Numbered from the stretch's first letter, positions 9,837-18,997 are shown. The stretch: 64,000 nucleotides of DNA from Paenibacillus cymbidii (GCF_004764705.1 NZ_SHLX01000019.1:62001-126000); one strand, 5' to 3'. Notes: generated by a model not told the origin, from the sequence alone. Numbers and translations: made by a program.

Positions 9837-9868
9837 ATCATAATATAACATATATGATCTTATATGAA
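9837..9868 (-). promoter_or_regulatory. Promoter and candidate operator of the isomerase-ROK-DeoR operon
   Basis: Read leftward, TTCATA (9868-9863) and TATTAT (9845-9840) are 17 bases apart. An inverted repeat ATCATA-N10-TATGAT (9837-9858) covers the -10 box and spacer, a good position for repression by the DeoR protein encoded in the operon. Confidence 0.45.
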
Positions 9869-10432
9869 CAATCGCGGAATCAACCTGGAAGCTTCGCCGC
9901 AAAAAGTTATTGCCAACGCGTGCATGGCCCTGGTACATGCAATATACAGAAGGTTTCTGTCCATTTCGCTCTTATAGTGGGAGGAATCGGCGAAAGGCAC
10001 GATCACCTGATCGAATTCCAGCCCTTTGGACGCATGGACGGAGGTAACGATAACCCCCTCCTGAAATTTGTCGCTGTTTAAATCAAGCAAACTGACGGAT
10101 GGGTCGGTCAAAGCGAATTTCCCGTACAGCGTTCCCGCCTGGGAAGGCGTCTTGCACACGATGCCTATCGTCCGGAATGCGGATAATCGGAAGCGTCCGA
10201 CCAGTTCCCCGATTCGGCGCAAAACGTACGGAACATCCTTTTGATCGCCGATTTGATTTTTTTCATCGTCGAAGCGGTCAGTTTCCCGCCATCGGCATCC
10301 CGTGCGCTCCCGCTTACGGAAGAAGCGGTTTTGTTCAAGCGCAGATGGACCGGCAACCCGGCATATCGTGGGTCCAAAAATAGCCATACGACAGTAGGCT
10401 AACCATACGCAAACGTCCCGCTTCTTTTCCAA
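9860..10432 (-). pseudogene. Remnant of a UvrD/HelD-type helicase (C-terminal part only)
   Basis: From about residue 65 the reading frame matches the last part of superfamily 1 helicases: TIGIVCKTPSQAG, then ITSVHASKGLEFDQVIVPFA-like motif V (here VTSVHASKGLEFDQVIVPFA) and motif VI-like RNLLYIACTRAMHAL. The preceding residues are low in similarity to anything and the Walker A, DEAD-like and central motifs are all absent. No good RBS precedes the frame. I read it as the surviving 3' end of a lost helicase gene, possibly with a frameshift near 10260. Confidence 0.7.
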
Positions 10433-10450
10433 GAAGCAGGGACGTTTTTT
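10412..10450 (+). terminator. Rightward intrinsic terminator without an obvious gene
   Basis: AACGTCCCGCTTCTT pairs with AAGAAGCAGGGACGTT (one bulged A), followed by T6 on the plus strand. No plus-strand gene precedes it closely, so it may be left over from a deleted gene. Confidence 0.6.
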
Positions 10451-10467
10451 CTTTTGTGTTTACGGTT

Positions 10468-10492
10468 ATTTCATATATTGGCTATACTAAAT
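10468..10492. repeat. 25-bp palindrome, copy 1, downstream of the fucosidase-like gene
   Basis: ATTTCATATA-TTGGC-TATACTAAAT has the same 10+5+10 geometry and the same right arm as the perfect copy at 12316. The left arm differs at two positions. Confidence 0.6.
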
Positions 10493-10519
10493 GACCCGCG
10501 CAATCGTTGACGACACGAA

Positions 10520-12235
10520 TCAATTGTATGTCAAATAGTCGAGATGCACGTTGTAATTGTTCGCATTCGCATTTTTCGTGTGGGTCACGACGATTTTGAT
10601 CGTATGCGTGCCGCTTGCCATATTTTGCAGGTCGAAGGCGAGCTGTTGGTTCTTTTGCGACGCTGCGTAAGAATCATAGGTCGTTTGCAGAACGCCGTCG
10701 ACGAAAATATCGAATTTGCCGCCGCCTGGTCCCTTTTGCGTGTACAGTTTGACGCCCGTACCGGTGAACGTGTACTCCGCCTGCGCGTTCAGCGTATTGC
10801 TGTACGAAATCGTGCCTTCATAGCTGGACGACCGGGAAATATGACTCCACGCGCCGGTATAAACGATCCCTGCGTTCGTATCGTCGACCGATGTGTCGAT
10901 CGGCGTAATCGGCGGCCGCTGCTTTGCATATTCGAACAAATCGAGGTTAACGTAGTTGTTCGCAGCATTCGGATTTTTGGCGCCGGTGACGACCATTTTG
11001 ATCGTATGCGGCCCGTCGGCAAGCGAAGTCGTTTCATATGCCGTCACATCGAACTTCTGCTGAGCGGCATACGAATCGTAAGTGGCGACCTTGGCGCCGT
11101 CCAGGTAAATGTCGAATATGCCGCCGTTCGGCGTTTTTTTCGTCACCAGCCGAATGCCCGAGCCGGTAAACGCGTACTCGGCGTAGGCGTCCGTTTCGTT
11201 GCTGTTTTTGCCGGTGCTCTTGTAGAAAGAGCTGTTGGTGTTTGCCGTCCAGGTGCCGCCGTAGACGATCGCCGCATCGCGGTCGTCGGTTTGTCTCCAG
11301 CGAGGGAGTTGCCCCACCTGTTGCATCAGTGCAACACCGGCCGGTGAGATGAGGCCGTTCGGACCGGGCGGCACGCTAAGCGAAAGCGCCGAATATCGCA
11401 TGTTGTAATAGTGCAGCTTGCCCGCGACCTCCGCCGCTGTATCCCAGTCGCTTGCGGGCCCATCGTTGTCCGTAAACGCCCAGTATTCGTCGTAAACTTT
11501 CCACGCCACTTCCCAGGGATTATCGTTTCCAACCGGAGGCGGCCCCTGGATAAGCTCGTGCAGCTTCACTTCTGATTCTTTGTCATCGTCGTGGAACAAG
11601 GCCAGGGCGCCGGGCTGTTTCTCGTGCACGAAGTCCGTAAATTCCTGGACTTGCGCGTTCGTCAGCACCTTCGCGTGGTCGAACCAAACCGCGATGACTT
11701 CGCCGTAACGGGTCAGCAGTTCATCGAGCTCTTGTTTGGCGAACGCCGTATAACCGCTGTTGCCGGTCACGCCGTTCGGATACTTGTATTTGTCGTCCGA
11801 ATTGAAATAGATCGCCAGTTTTAAGCCGTAGCGCCGGCAGGCGTCCGCCACCGCTTGCACGATGTCGAGGTTGGAATAATTCGTCATGTTGGCGATGCCG
11901 TAATCCGTCAGATTCGTTTGCCAGGCGGCCCAGCCGTAGCGATGCTTGGCGACGACGGTCACATAATCCATCCCGGCATCGTAGGCGGCCTTCACCCATT
12001 GGTCGGCGTCAAAGTTGGTCGGCAGGAAGGCGTCTTTGTCCGTATTGGGATGCGGCATGCCATCCGGACCGGTTTTCCCCAGGTACGTATTAATGCCGAA
12101 GTGCGGGAAATAGCCGAAGCCGAGCTGCGTGAATTCATCCGGAGTGATGGCGGACGCCCGGGGCATGTGCAGGCCCAGGAACAGGACAACGGCAACAACA
12201 AGCGCAAACACGGAACGAAACGGTTTATTCTTCAT
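10520..12235 (-). CDS. Secreted GH29-like alpha-L-fucosidase with two C-terminal beta-sandwich domains
   Basis: Residues 1-29 form a signal peptide ending RASA. Residues about 30-325 are a GH29-type barrel: FGINTYLG, YVTVVAKHRYGWAAW and VIAVWFDHAK, where Asp186 sits at the usual nucleophile position. GH29 enzymes release alpha-linked L-fucose by a retaining mechanism. Two tandem copies of a domain of about 115 residues follow, each with a YTFTGTGVKL-like and FDIFVDGV-like strand; these look like carbohydrate-binding jelly rolls. The gene is monocistronic and lies between two copies of one palindrome. The exact substrate is uncertain because the barrel is divergent. Confidence 0.8.
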   Translation of the reverse strand: MKNKPFRSVFALVVAVVLFLGLHMPRASAITPDEFTQLGFGYFPHFGINTYLGKTGPDGMPHPNTDKDAFLPTNFDADQWVKAAYDAGMDYVTVVAKHRYGWAAWQTNLTDYGIANMTNYSNLDIVQAVADACRRYGLKLAIYFNSDDKYKYPNGVTGNSGYTAFAKQELDELLTRYGEVIAVWFDHAKVLTNAQVQEFTDFVHEKQPGALALFHDDDKESEVKLHELIQGPPPVGNDNPWEVAWKVYDEYWAFTDNDGPASDWDTAAEVAGKLHYYNMRYSALSLSVPPGPNGLISPAGVALMQQVGQLPRWRQTDDRDAAIVYGGTWTANTNSSFYKSTGKNSNETDAYAEYAFTGSGIRLVTKKTPNGGIFDIYLDGAKVATYDSYAAQQKFDVTAYETTSLADGPHTIKMVVTGAKNPNAANNYVNLDLFEYAKQRPPITPIDTSVDDTNAGIVYTGAWSHISRSSSYEGTISYSNTLNAQAEYTFTGTGVKLYTQKGPGGGKFDIFVDGVLQTTYDSYAASQKNQQLAFDLQNMASGTHTIKIVVTHTKNANANNYNVHLDYLTYN

Positions 12236-12315
12236 ACGAAAACCTCCTTTAAATGGGAATTCGTTGCCTTACCGCACTGTTCGCCTCCTTTCATTGGGAA
12301 CAACTTCCCTCCCTA

Positions 12316-12340
12316 ATTTAGTATATCGCTTATACTAAAT
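12316..12340. repeat. 25-bp perfect palindrome, copy 2, upstream of the fucosidase-like gene
   Basis: ATTTAGTATA and TATACTAAAT are perfect 10-bp arms around TCGCT. It lies about 80 bases before the start codon, where an operator or activator site would be expected. A near copy lies behind the same gene. Confidence 0.6.
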
Positions 12341-12436
12341 AAATGCACGGAAAAATTTTGCAGCATTCCGGCGCAACCGGCTCCGCCTGTTCACCCATTT
12401 GCTTCACTGCCGCTCCGCTCCCTGAAACGTCTTGCC

Positions 12437-12563
12437 AAATAGGCCATGTTTTCTTGCCTATTTCGTCAAAAACGGGCCTGCCTGAAATAGCCAGTGATTT
12501 CACTGGCTATTTCAGGCAGGCCGGACGATTTGGGGCAAATAGACCATTTTTCATGGGCTATTT
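12437..12563. repeat. Cluster of three AAATAG...CTATTT palindromes, locus B
   Basis: Three hairpins start about 50 bases apart. The first (12437-12463) resembles copy A, including the CGTCAAAAACGGGCC that follows. The second is the strongest: a perfect 22-bp inverted repeat (12475-12496 and 12501-12522) around ATTT, with CCAGTG/CACTGG at its heart. The third (12537-12563) is imperfect, with CCAT/ATGG arms. Confidence 0.8.
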
Positions 12564-12712
12564 TGGTTGCTGAAGCTTCCGAAAACAACAGCGATCGGAG
12601 GAGCAGCCCTTCCGCGCAGCGGCTGAAGCGTGCTTGAACTTCCTAGCGCCAGCACGCCTGCAAAATCCTCTCCCCACCCCGAATCTTATCCATTCTTTTG
12701 TTGATCCGGTTG

Positions 12713-13483
12713 CTAATGTTTAAGCTGGATCGACAATCCGCCGTCGATCGTAATCATCGTACCATTGATGAAAGCAGCGTCTTCCGAGCAGAGGAACAGG
12801 CACGTCCTTGCGATATCGTCCGGCGTGCCGATCCGGCCTACCGTATGCAAGGAGAGCACATACCGCTCATACGCGGCGGGGTCCTCCAGCGAATCGACGT
12901 ATCGTCGGTACATCTCCGTATCGATAAATCCGGGGCAAATGCCGTTCACCCGAATGTTGTCCTCCTTCAGCGTCAGTGCCATGCTGCGTGTAAGCGAAAC
13001 GACGCCGCCCTTGGAAGCGGCGTAAGCGTCGTAATGAGGCACCGTTGCGTATGCGTGGACGGATGAGATGTTGACGATGCTGCGGACCGAGCTTTGCTTC
13101 ATAAACGGCGCTGCGTATTTGGCTGTCAGGAATACTCCCTTCAAATCGACCCCCAGCACCCGATCCCATTCTTCGCTGTCGAGATCCTTGACGCCTTTCC
13201 ATAAAGCGATGCCGGCGTTGTTGATGACCGCGTCGATCCCGGACCATTGGTCAGCCGCCCGTGCCATCGTTTGCCGCACTTGCTCCGCGTCCGAAACGTC
13301 CGTCTGCATGAACCGGGCATCGATGCCGAGCTGCCGCAGCTCATGCTCCGCCGCTTTCCCGCTTTCGGCATTTGCTTCCGCAAGTACGACACTTGCCCCC
13401 TCCTTGCCGAAACCGAGCGCAATTCCCTTGCCAATACCGGCGCCGGCTCCCGTCACGACGACCACTTTTCCCTGAAACCGCAT
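12713..13483 (-). CDS. Short-chain dehydrogenase/reductase (SDR)
   Basis: The classical SDR order is complete: the NAD(P)-binding TGAGAGIGKG, the NNAG motif in AVINNAGIAL, the catalytic Ser in VNISSVHAY and the YAASK active site (YDAYAASKGG). The length of 256 residues is typical. The start at 13483 is chosen because AAGGAAGG lies nine bases upstream; longer starts would run back into the dehydratase gene. Third gene of the LarA-like/dehydratase/SDR operon, so it probably oxidises or reduces a sugar acid or keto-deoxy acid made by its neighbours. Confidence 0.88.
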   Translation of the reverse strand: MRFQGKVVVVTGAGAGIGKGIALGFGKEGASVVLAEANAESGKAAEHELRQLGIDARFMQTDVSDAEQVRQTMARAADQWSGIDAVINNAGIALWKGVKDLDSEEWDRVLGVDLKGVFLTAKYAAPFMKQSSVRSIVNISSVHAYATVPHYDAYAASKGGVVSLTRSMALTLKEDNIRVNGICPGFIDTEMYRRYVDSLEDPAAYERYVLSLHTVGRIGTPDDIARTCLFLCSEDAAFINGTMITIDGGLSIQLKH

Positions 13484-13523
13484 TGTCATCATCCTTCCTT
13501 TCGAAACGATTTGCCCACGCGAA

Positions 13524-14684
13524 TTACCAATCGGCCACCGAACCGTCTTCATGCCAGTAACGCGCGAGAATTTCCTGCTCGAACGGGTGTTTGGCCGCCT
13601 GCTGCTCGTCCACCTCCACGCCGAGTCCCGGCAGCTCCGGCGGCACGATATGGCCGCCTGCGACCCGCAGCGGGTTGATCACCACTTCATCGCGCCACGG
13701 CACGTCGCTGCGGAACGATTCCTGAATGAGCCAGTTCGGCGTGCAGGTTGCAAACTGAATGGCCGCCGCCGTCGCGATCGGTCCGAGCGGATTGTGCGGT
13801 GCAACGCTCACGTAGTACGTTTCCGCCATGGCGGCGATTTTGCGGGCTTCCCACAGGCCGCCGCAATGGCACAAGTCCGGTTGGATGACGGCGCACGCCT
13901 GCTTCTCCAGCAATTCGCGGAATTCGAACCGTGTCGCAAGCCGTTCCCCGGTAGCGACCGGAATCGACGTTCCCCGCGACACTTTGGCGATGCCGTCCGG
14001 GTATTCCGGCAAGCACGGCTCTTCGAGAAAAAACGGCCGATACGGCTCCAGCGCCTTCGCGTACTGGATGGCCATATCCGGCGTCGTACGCCCGTGCAGA
14101 TCGACCATGATATCGATCTCGTCGCCGCAAGCGCGGCGCAGCGATTCCATCAGCCGTGCGGCATGGTCGAGCACCTTATGCCCGTCAAGCGGCGCCGTTC
14201 GCGGCACGATCAGCACCTTGATCGCCGTGTAACCGTCGGCAATGGAGCGAAGCGCTTTTTCCGTCATCGCATCGTGTGTCGCCTGGTTGTAGACCGCATC
14301 CATGCTGCCGCCGCCCAGATGGTCGTACATGCGGATTTTGTCGCGCACCTTGCCGCCCATCAGCTTGTAAACGGGCATATTCGCCGCTTTGCCGAACGCG
14401 TCCCAGCACGCCATCTCGATGCCGCTCATCGCCGAGTATCCGACGACACCCGCCCGGAAAAACGGCTGCCTCACCATCACCTGGTATAAATGCTCGATAC
14501 GGGTCGGATCGAGGCCGATTACGAAAGGCTTCAAATCTTCGATACAGCCGACGACGCCGCGCGTTTTCCATTCGAGCGACGCTTCTCCCCAGCCAACGAT
14601 TCCTTCGTCGGTGAGCACTTTGACAAAAATCCAGTTGCGCATCCTGGCGTTGACAACAACCGTCTGAATATCGGTAATTTTCAT
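13524..14684 (-). CDS. Enolase-superfamily sugar-acid dehydratase (DgoD/mandelate-racemase type)
   Basis: The 386-residue protein has the capping domain and barrel of the mandelate racemase/muconate lactonising family. Metal ligands are visible in IMVDLHGR (Asp), FFLEEPCLPE (Glu) and VATGERLATR (Glu). The general acid/base His is in VAPHNPLGPIATAA. These motifs are closest to galactonate dehydratase, which removes water from an aldonic acid to give a 2-keto-3-deoxy acid. It lies 21 bases behind the LarA-like gene and ahead of the SDR gene. Substrate assignment to D-galactonate is not justified by sequence alone. Confidence 0.85.
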   Translation of the reverse strand: MKITDIQTVVVNARMRNWIFVKVLTDEGIVGWGEASLEWKTRGVVGCIEDLKPFVIGLDPTRIEHLYQVMVRQPFFRAGVVGYSAMSGIEMACWDAFGKAANMPVYKLMGGKVRDKIRMYDHLGGGSMDAVYNQATHDAMTEKALRSIADGYTAIKVLIVPRTAPLDGHKVLDHAARLMESLRRACGDEIDIMVDLHGRTTPDMAIQYAKALEPYRPFFLEEPCLPEYPDGIAKVSRGTSIPVATGERLATRFEFRELLEKQACAVIQPDLCHCGGLWEARKIAAMAETYYVSVAPHNPLGPIATAAAIQFATCTPNWLIQESFRSDVPWRDEVVINPLRVAGGHIVPPELPGLGVEVDEQQAAKHPFEQEILARYWHEDGSVADW

Positions 14685-14705
14685 GGCGAAACGATTCGTC
14701 CTCCC

Positions 14706-16028
14706 CTATTCGTCCCAATCTCCCGCACAAAGATGGCCGGTTTCGTCAAATGCCCATTCGGCCGGTTCGCCTTCGATCGCCATCCTTGGGTGCCGCCTGA
14801 CTTCGTCCAACATGTTCTCGGAGACCAGAAGCTCGTTCATTCGCAAGGTGTGCTGAATCCGCACCAGCCGGACGCGGCTGAAATCGCGTTGCCCGCCGGT
14901 ATATACGGCAGCGGTAACGGCTTCGCGATCGTTCGCCAGAATGAGCGGCAGTTTGCCTGCCCCGATCTCGACAGCCGTTATCGCATTCGTATATACCTTG
15001 TCAAAATCGATCCGTTCGACCGTGCGGCGCGTCGTAAAATCCGCCAAACCGATGCCCACGGCATTGCCGTCCGTTTGTTCCGTCAGGCCGAGAATCGCCA
15101 CTTTGTTGATCGGCGGCGCCTCCCTGAACTGACCGTATGCTTTCGTATTTGCCGTGCGGCCGACGATATTCGGATCGAAGCCGCTGCCGCTGATGTTTTT
15201 GCCGATTTGATCGATAATCAGGGCGTCGATCTCCTGAAGCCAGAAGCGAGGCATATTCCGTTTCGCCAGCGCCAACAACTCCTCTTCGCGCCCGGGCAGC
15301 TGTTCCTTCGTGACTAGCTCGATCATGGAGGTTTGATGGAAGGCGTCCTCGACCAGACCGATGCCGAACAGAAACGGCGTTTTCTCCATTACGAGCGCGG
15401 CGACCGCCGGCAGCAGCCGATCGAAATTCGCCATTCCTCCCCGGTGCAGGTAGCTCGCTCCCTTGTGCTTGCCAAGCCCGATCCCGAGCATTTTGACAAT
15501 GCCGCTTTCGATCGGCGACTTAAAGTCGGTGTGCGGCTTGATGCGCGAGACGACGATGATGCCGTCCGCATGCTCAAAAGCGGTTTTGTCAAAAAACACT
15601 TCCACATCGTTCAGCACGCGGCCCAGATGAACGGTTTCCATCGACGAGCGAACGGGAGCGCCGACCAGCTCCTCCGTAATGCCGTATTCGGCCAGCACTT
15701 CCGCCTGTCCTTCGGCGGTTGCGCCGCCGTGGCTCCCCATCGCCGGCACGATGAACGGTTCGGCTCCGTATTGCTTGAGCAGCGCAACCGCGGTTCGCAC
15801 GATCAACTGCAAATGGTCGATCCCGCGGCTGCCGACGCCAACGGCAATCGTCATGCCGGGCTTGATTCGGGAACGAATGTCGTCACGGGCGAACTGCCGC
15901 CCGAGAGCGGCGATAATGTCCGCTTGCCCGATTGCCGACGAAGCGAACGTTTGCCTGACGCGCACCATGCGCGGCAGCGGTACATGTATGCCGGCGCCCA
16001 ATTTCAAAGCCGGCAAGTTCAATTTCAT
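14706..16028 (-). CDS. LarA-like (DUF2088, lactate racemase superfamily) protein
   Basis: The 440-residue protein matches the LarA/DUF2088 superfamily in length and motifs: VGVGSRGIDHL, PAMGSHGGATAEGQ and VVSRIKPHTDF followed by GLGKHKGASYLH. LarA itself is a nickel-pincer racemase of lactate; homologues act on other alpha-hydroxy acids, including sugar acids. No larB/larC/larE cofactor genes are in this window, so cofactor supply must come from elsewhere or the enzyme works differently. It is the first gene of an operon with a sugar-acid dehydratase and an SDR. Confidence 0.78.
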   Translation of the reverse strand: MKLNLPALKLGAGIHVPLPRMVRVRQTFASSAIGQADIIAALGRQFARDDIRSRIKPGMTIAVGVGSRGIDHLQLIVRTAVALLKQYGAEPFIVPAMGSHGGATAEGQAEVLAEYGITEELVGAPVRSSMETVHLGRVLNDVEVFFDKTAFEHADGIIVVSRIKPHTDFKSPIESGIVKMLGIGLGKHKGASYLHRGGMANFDRLLPAVAALVMEKTPFLFGIGLVEDAFHQTSMIELVTKEQLPGREEELLALAKRNMPRFWLQEIDALIIDQIGKNISGSGFDPNIVGRTANTKAYGQFREAPPINKVAILGLTEQTDGNAVGIGLADFTTRRTVERIDFDKVYTNAITAVEIGAGKLPLILANDREAVTAAVYTGGQRDFSRVRLVRIQHTLRMNELLVSENMLDEVRRHPRMAIEGEPAEWAFDETGHLCAGDWDE

Positions 16029-16126
16029 GCCGTCAACTCCTTCCTTCGCCTATGCTTTCTTACATGTCCGCGGCCGGCGGCGGATGGGTAGTCGAGATTC
16101 CGTCTCTCCTTTTACTCGATCTTTCA

Positions 16127-16157
16127 CCATACTACCATGGTAGTATGGTTGATACAA
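16127..16157 (-). promoter_or_regulatory. Promoter of the LarA-like operon with overlapping palindromic operator
   Basis: Read leftward, TTGTAT (16157-16152) and TAGTAT (16134-16129) are 17 bases apart. A perfect 22-bp palindrome (16127-16148, centre ACCATGGT, half-site CCATACTACCA) covers the -10 box and most of the spacer. GntR/FadR-type regulators use sites of this shape; no such gene is in the window. Confidence 0.6.
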
Positions 16158-16245
16158 CAGTAATTTACCGCATGCCCAACCGGACATGCGGCTGATTTCA
16201 CGCCACTACAACATGATCGACTGGCTGAATACTCCATGTTCTGCC

Positions 16246-18843
16246 TTACACGAATTCAATATACCCTTCCGTCCCATTCACGCGAATTCGTTGCCCGTCT
16301 TTAATCAGCTTGGTGGCATTCTCCACGCCGACGACGGCCGGCAACCCATATTCGCGCGCGATGACAGCGCCGTGCGTCATCAGTCCGCCTACTTCGGTGA
16401 CGAGACCCTTGATGGCGACGAACAACGGCGTCCAGCCAGGGTCGGCAAAAGAGGTGACCAATATATCCCCTTCTTCCAGATTGGCCGACTCCATGTTGAG
16501 GATCACACGCGCCCTTCCCTCGATCACGCCGGAGGAAACAGGCAAACCAACCATCGCTTGGGCGGGAAGATGATTCCGGTGATAGTTGCCGGCGATTATT
16601 TCACCGTCCGACGTGATGACGCGAGGAGGCGTCAGTTTTTCATACCACTTGTAGGCTTCTTTCCGCTTGTCGACGACCCGCCAGTCCAGCGTACGGGTGC
16701 GCACGACTTCGCCAAGTTCATCAAAAGCGAGATAAAAAACATCCTCTTTTTCATCAATAACGCCATCTTGTACGAGTTGTTCGGCTACTTGGAGCAATGC
16801 CTGCTTATAAATAAAGTACCGGCCGATCATGCCGTACTTGGGATATTCCCTGTACCCGCTGAAATGCCGGATCAGGTCGATCCTTCGTTTGGTTTCCATG
16901 GCTTTTTGATCGCCGTCCGGCAGCCGCGTCAATCGGTCCAATAACGATTGTTCCTTGTTCCGGGCTTCCTGTCTCCCTTGCTCGAATTTCCGTTTGGCGG
17001 CACCGGGTTCAAAAGTTTTGACGTTCGAAAGAATCGCCGGAACAAGGGTTAGCGGTTTTTCGCTCCAGCGGGTTTTCGTGACGTCGATTTCCCCGGGACA
17101 CCGCATTCCGAACCGGTCGAGAAAAGCGGCGATCGCGTCGCGGCTTTCCCGTCCGCCTTCCAGTTTGCCCAGTTCATCCAGAAATCGATCGTCTGTTGCC
17201 TGCTGCAAATAAGCCACCACTTCCGGATACGGACGAATCGCATCCGCGACATCCATCAGCGCCAGTCCCATCTCCGAAGTAATATTGTTCGGTACCGACT
17301 GGGAGATCGAATCGGCAGCGTTTTGTTCGCCCAACCACTTGTACATGTGTTCGTTGAGCCAGGCTGCAGCCCCCATGGCCGCCATAATGACACCCGAGCT
17401 TTGCGGATCGAACAACAGCTTCTTCAATTGCTGGAAATCTTCGCGGATGAAATCGATTGCATCCGCCCCCGATTTTGTTTGGATGGCCAGTTGCAACGCT
17501 TCGATCGAAGCTTGATGGCGGCTGATCAAGTCCGCCACGACGGTCGGATCGGGTTCGATTGCTGCCTGCATCGCAGTCTGTATTCTGCCGGAAGTCGCGG
17601 CGTCCCGGTCGGCCGGCGACGATGCGATAAACTCGCGCTCCACAACGGTCTGGAGCGCGTCTTTCATCAGCGGTTCGGCTTGCCCCATCATACGGATCAA
17701 CGCTTCCCGGCTGGCAGGTGAAGCCAATTGAGCGGTAACGTCGACAAACAACCTACCGCCGGCCGTACGCATGGGAGCGGGAGTCGTCATCAAATAAAAC
17801 GACAATCCCAACGGTTTGATCGGATCGGTCATCATTTGTTGATGGCCGACGGATACGTAAACGCGATTCTCGCGATCGTTCGCCTCGGGGATCGGATATA
17901 ACGTCGTGATTGGCCGACTCTGAACGATCGAGAACTTATGGTCGGCCAAACACCATTCGATATCTTGCGGCTCGCCGAAATAAGCTTCGATTTGTCTGCC
18001 GATGCAAGCCAATTGGACGATCTGTTGATCCGTAATCGTCTGTGTCTGCTGCAGGTCGGGAGCGATCTGCCGCGTCACCGTTCCTCCTTCTTTTTGTCCG
18101 TAGATGGCCCAGGTTTTGGTTGCTATTCGCTTCTCGACGATTTCCTCATCCTTGACCTTATAACAATCGGCAGCCGCCAAGCCCGAGACCAGCGCTTCCC
18201 CGAGTCCATATCCGGCATCGATGGAAAGCACCTTCCGGTTGGAAGTAACCGGATCGGCGGTAAATAATATTCCCGAAGCCTGCGGGTAAACCATCTTTTG
18301 CACGATCACGGATACATATACGCTGCGGTGGTCGAACCCCTGCCGCATACGGTAAACGATCGCACGATCCGTGAACAGAGATGCCCAGCATTTGCTGATA
18401 TGCCTCAAGACAGCCTCTTTGCCGATAATATTCAAATACGTGTCTTGTTGGCCGGCAAAAGAGGCATGCGGCAAATCTTCGGCGGTCGCGCTGGAACGGA
18501 CGGCATAAGCCTGATCATCGCCATACCGGGAGAGAGAATCGGCAACGGCTTTCACAACCTCGGAAGGAATTTTCGCTTCCGTTATGAGTTGGCGCAGTTG
18601 CCTGCCGATGTCGCCGATTGGCTCCCGATCCTCCGCTTCCAGCATCGCGAGTCGATCCAAACAAGCATGAAACGTTTCGTTGTGTTCGATCGCGCTGCGA
18701 TAGCATGCCGTCGTCACGCAAAACCCATCCGGTACCTGGATGCCTTCAATAGTCGCCAATTGCCCCAAGTGCAGCCCTTTTCCGCCAACAAGCGAAAGAT
18801 GCGTTTTTTCAATTTCATTGAAGCCGAGAAGCAATGGATGCAT
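16246..18843 (-). CDS. rph: Rifamycin-inactivating phosphotransferase (Rph type)
   Basis: The 865-residue protein has the size and three-part layout of Rph. An ATP-grasp-like N-terminal domain carries VGGKGLHLGQL, VPDGFCVTT and YAVRSSATAEDLPHASFAGQQ. A long central region would be the drug-binding part. The C-terminal swivelling His domain carries GGLMTHGAVIAREYGLPAVVGVENAT, with the catalytic His in MTHG. Known Rph enzymes move the beta-phosphate of ATP to rifamycins. PEP synthases share the end domains, but have TSHA rather than MTHG. The ATG at 18843 follows GAGAGGTG and matches the usual Rph start. Its leader is unusual (see promoter entries). Confidence 0.88.
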   Translation of the reverse strand: MHPLLLGFNEIEKTHLSLVGGKGLHLGQLATIEGIQVPDGFCVTTACYRSAIEHNETFHACLDRLAMLEAEDREPIGDIGRQLRQLITEAKIPSEVVKAVADSLSRYGDDQAYAVRSSATAEDLPHASFAGQQDTYLNIIGKEAVLRHISKCWASLFTDRAIVYRMRQGFDHRSVYVSVIVQKMVYPQASGILFTADPVTSNRKVLSIDAGYGLGEALVSGLAAADCYKVKDEEIVEKRIATKTWAIYGQKEGGTVTRQIAPDLQQTQTITDQQIVQLACIGRQIEAYFGEPQDIEWCLADHKFSIVQSRPITTLYPIPEANDRENRVYVSVGHQQMMTDPIKPLGLSFYLMTTPAPMRTAGGRLFVDVTAQLASPASREALIRMMGQAEPLMKDALQTVVEREFIASSPADRDAATSGRIQTAMQAAIEPDPTVVADLISRHQASIEALQLAIQTKSGADAIDFIREDFQQLKKLLFDPQSSGVIMAAMGAAAWLNEHMYKWLGEQNAADSISQSVPNNITSEMGLALMDVADAIRPYPEVVAYLQQATDDRFLDELGKLEGGRESRDAIAAFLDRFGMRCPGEIDVTKTRWSEKPLTLVPAILSNVKTFEPGAAKRKFEQGRQEARNKEQSLLDRLTRLPDGDQKAMETKRRIDLIRHFSGYREYPKYGMIGRYFIYKQALLQVAEQLVQDGVIDEKEDVFYLAFDELGEVVRTRTLDWRVVDKRKEAYKWYEKLTPPRVITSDGEIIAGNYHRNHLPAQAMVGLPVSSGVIEGRARVILNMESANLEEGDILVTSFADPGWTPLFVAIKGLVTEVGGLMTHGAVIAREYGLPAVVGVENATKLIKDGQRIRVNGTEGYIEFV

Positions 18844-18880
18844 GGAACACCTCTCCCAACCAGTAAATTTTGAAAATCGT

Positions 18881-18910
18881 TTGACAAGAGTACGCCCAGC
18901 GTGATACAAT
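18881..18910 (+). promoter_or_regulatory. Consensus sigma-A promoter antisense to the rph leader
   Basis: TTGACA (perfect) and TACAAT are 18 bases apart on the plus strand, inside the untranslated leader of rph. It faces away from rph, towards the terminator at 18998-19031. TACAAT is also half of a small hairpin (TACAAT/ATTGTA, 18905-18919). Confidence 0.6.
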
Positions 18911-18964
18911 AAAATTGTAAGATGCACTATTCATGTGAATTTGCAAAATAACAGTCGTAAATTG

Positions 18965-18993
18965 ATTATAGCATCGTGTTTGTTGATGTGCAA
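18965..18993 (-). promoter_or_regulatory. Promoter of rph
   Basis: Read leftward, TTGCAC (18993-18988) and a perfect TATAAT (18970-18965) are exactly 17 bases apart. Transcription would begin near 18958 and leave a leader of about 115 bases. Confidence 0.65.
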
Positions 18994-18997
18994 CGTG

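Larger units (their letters stand above)
12236..12712. other. Intergenic region rich in palindromes
   Basis: The region holds the 5' palindrome of the fucosidase-like gene and a cluster of three hairpins of the dispersed AAATAG family. No credible gene is seen. Confidence 0.6.

Noticed and set aside
7073..10081. Plus-strand open frame of 1002 codons opposite the isomerase-ROK genes
   Set aside because: It is antisense to two well-supported genes, is full of Arg, Pro and Gln in a pattern typical of high-GC shadow frames, has no RBS and matches no family.
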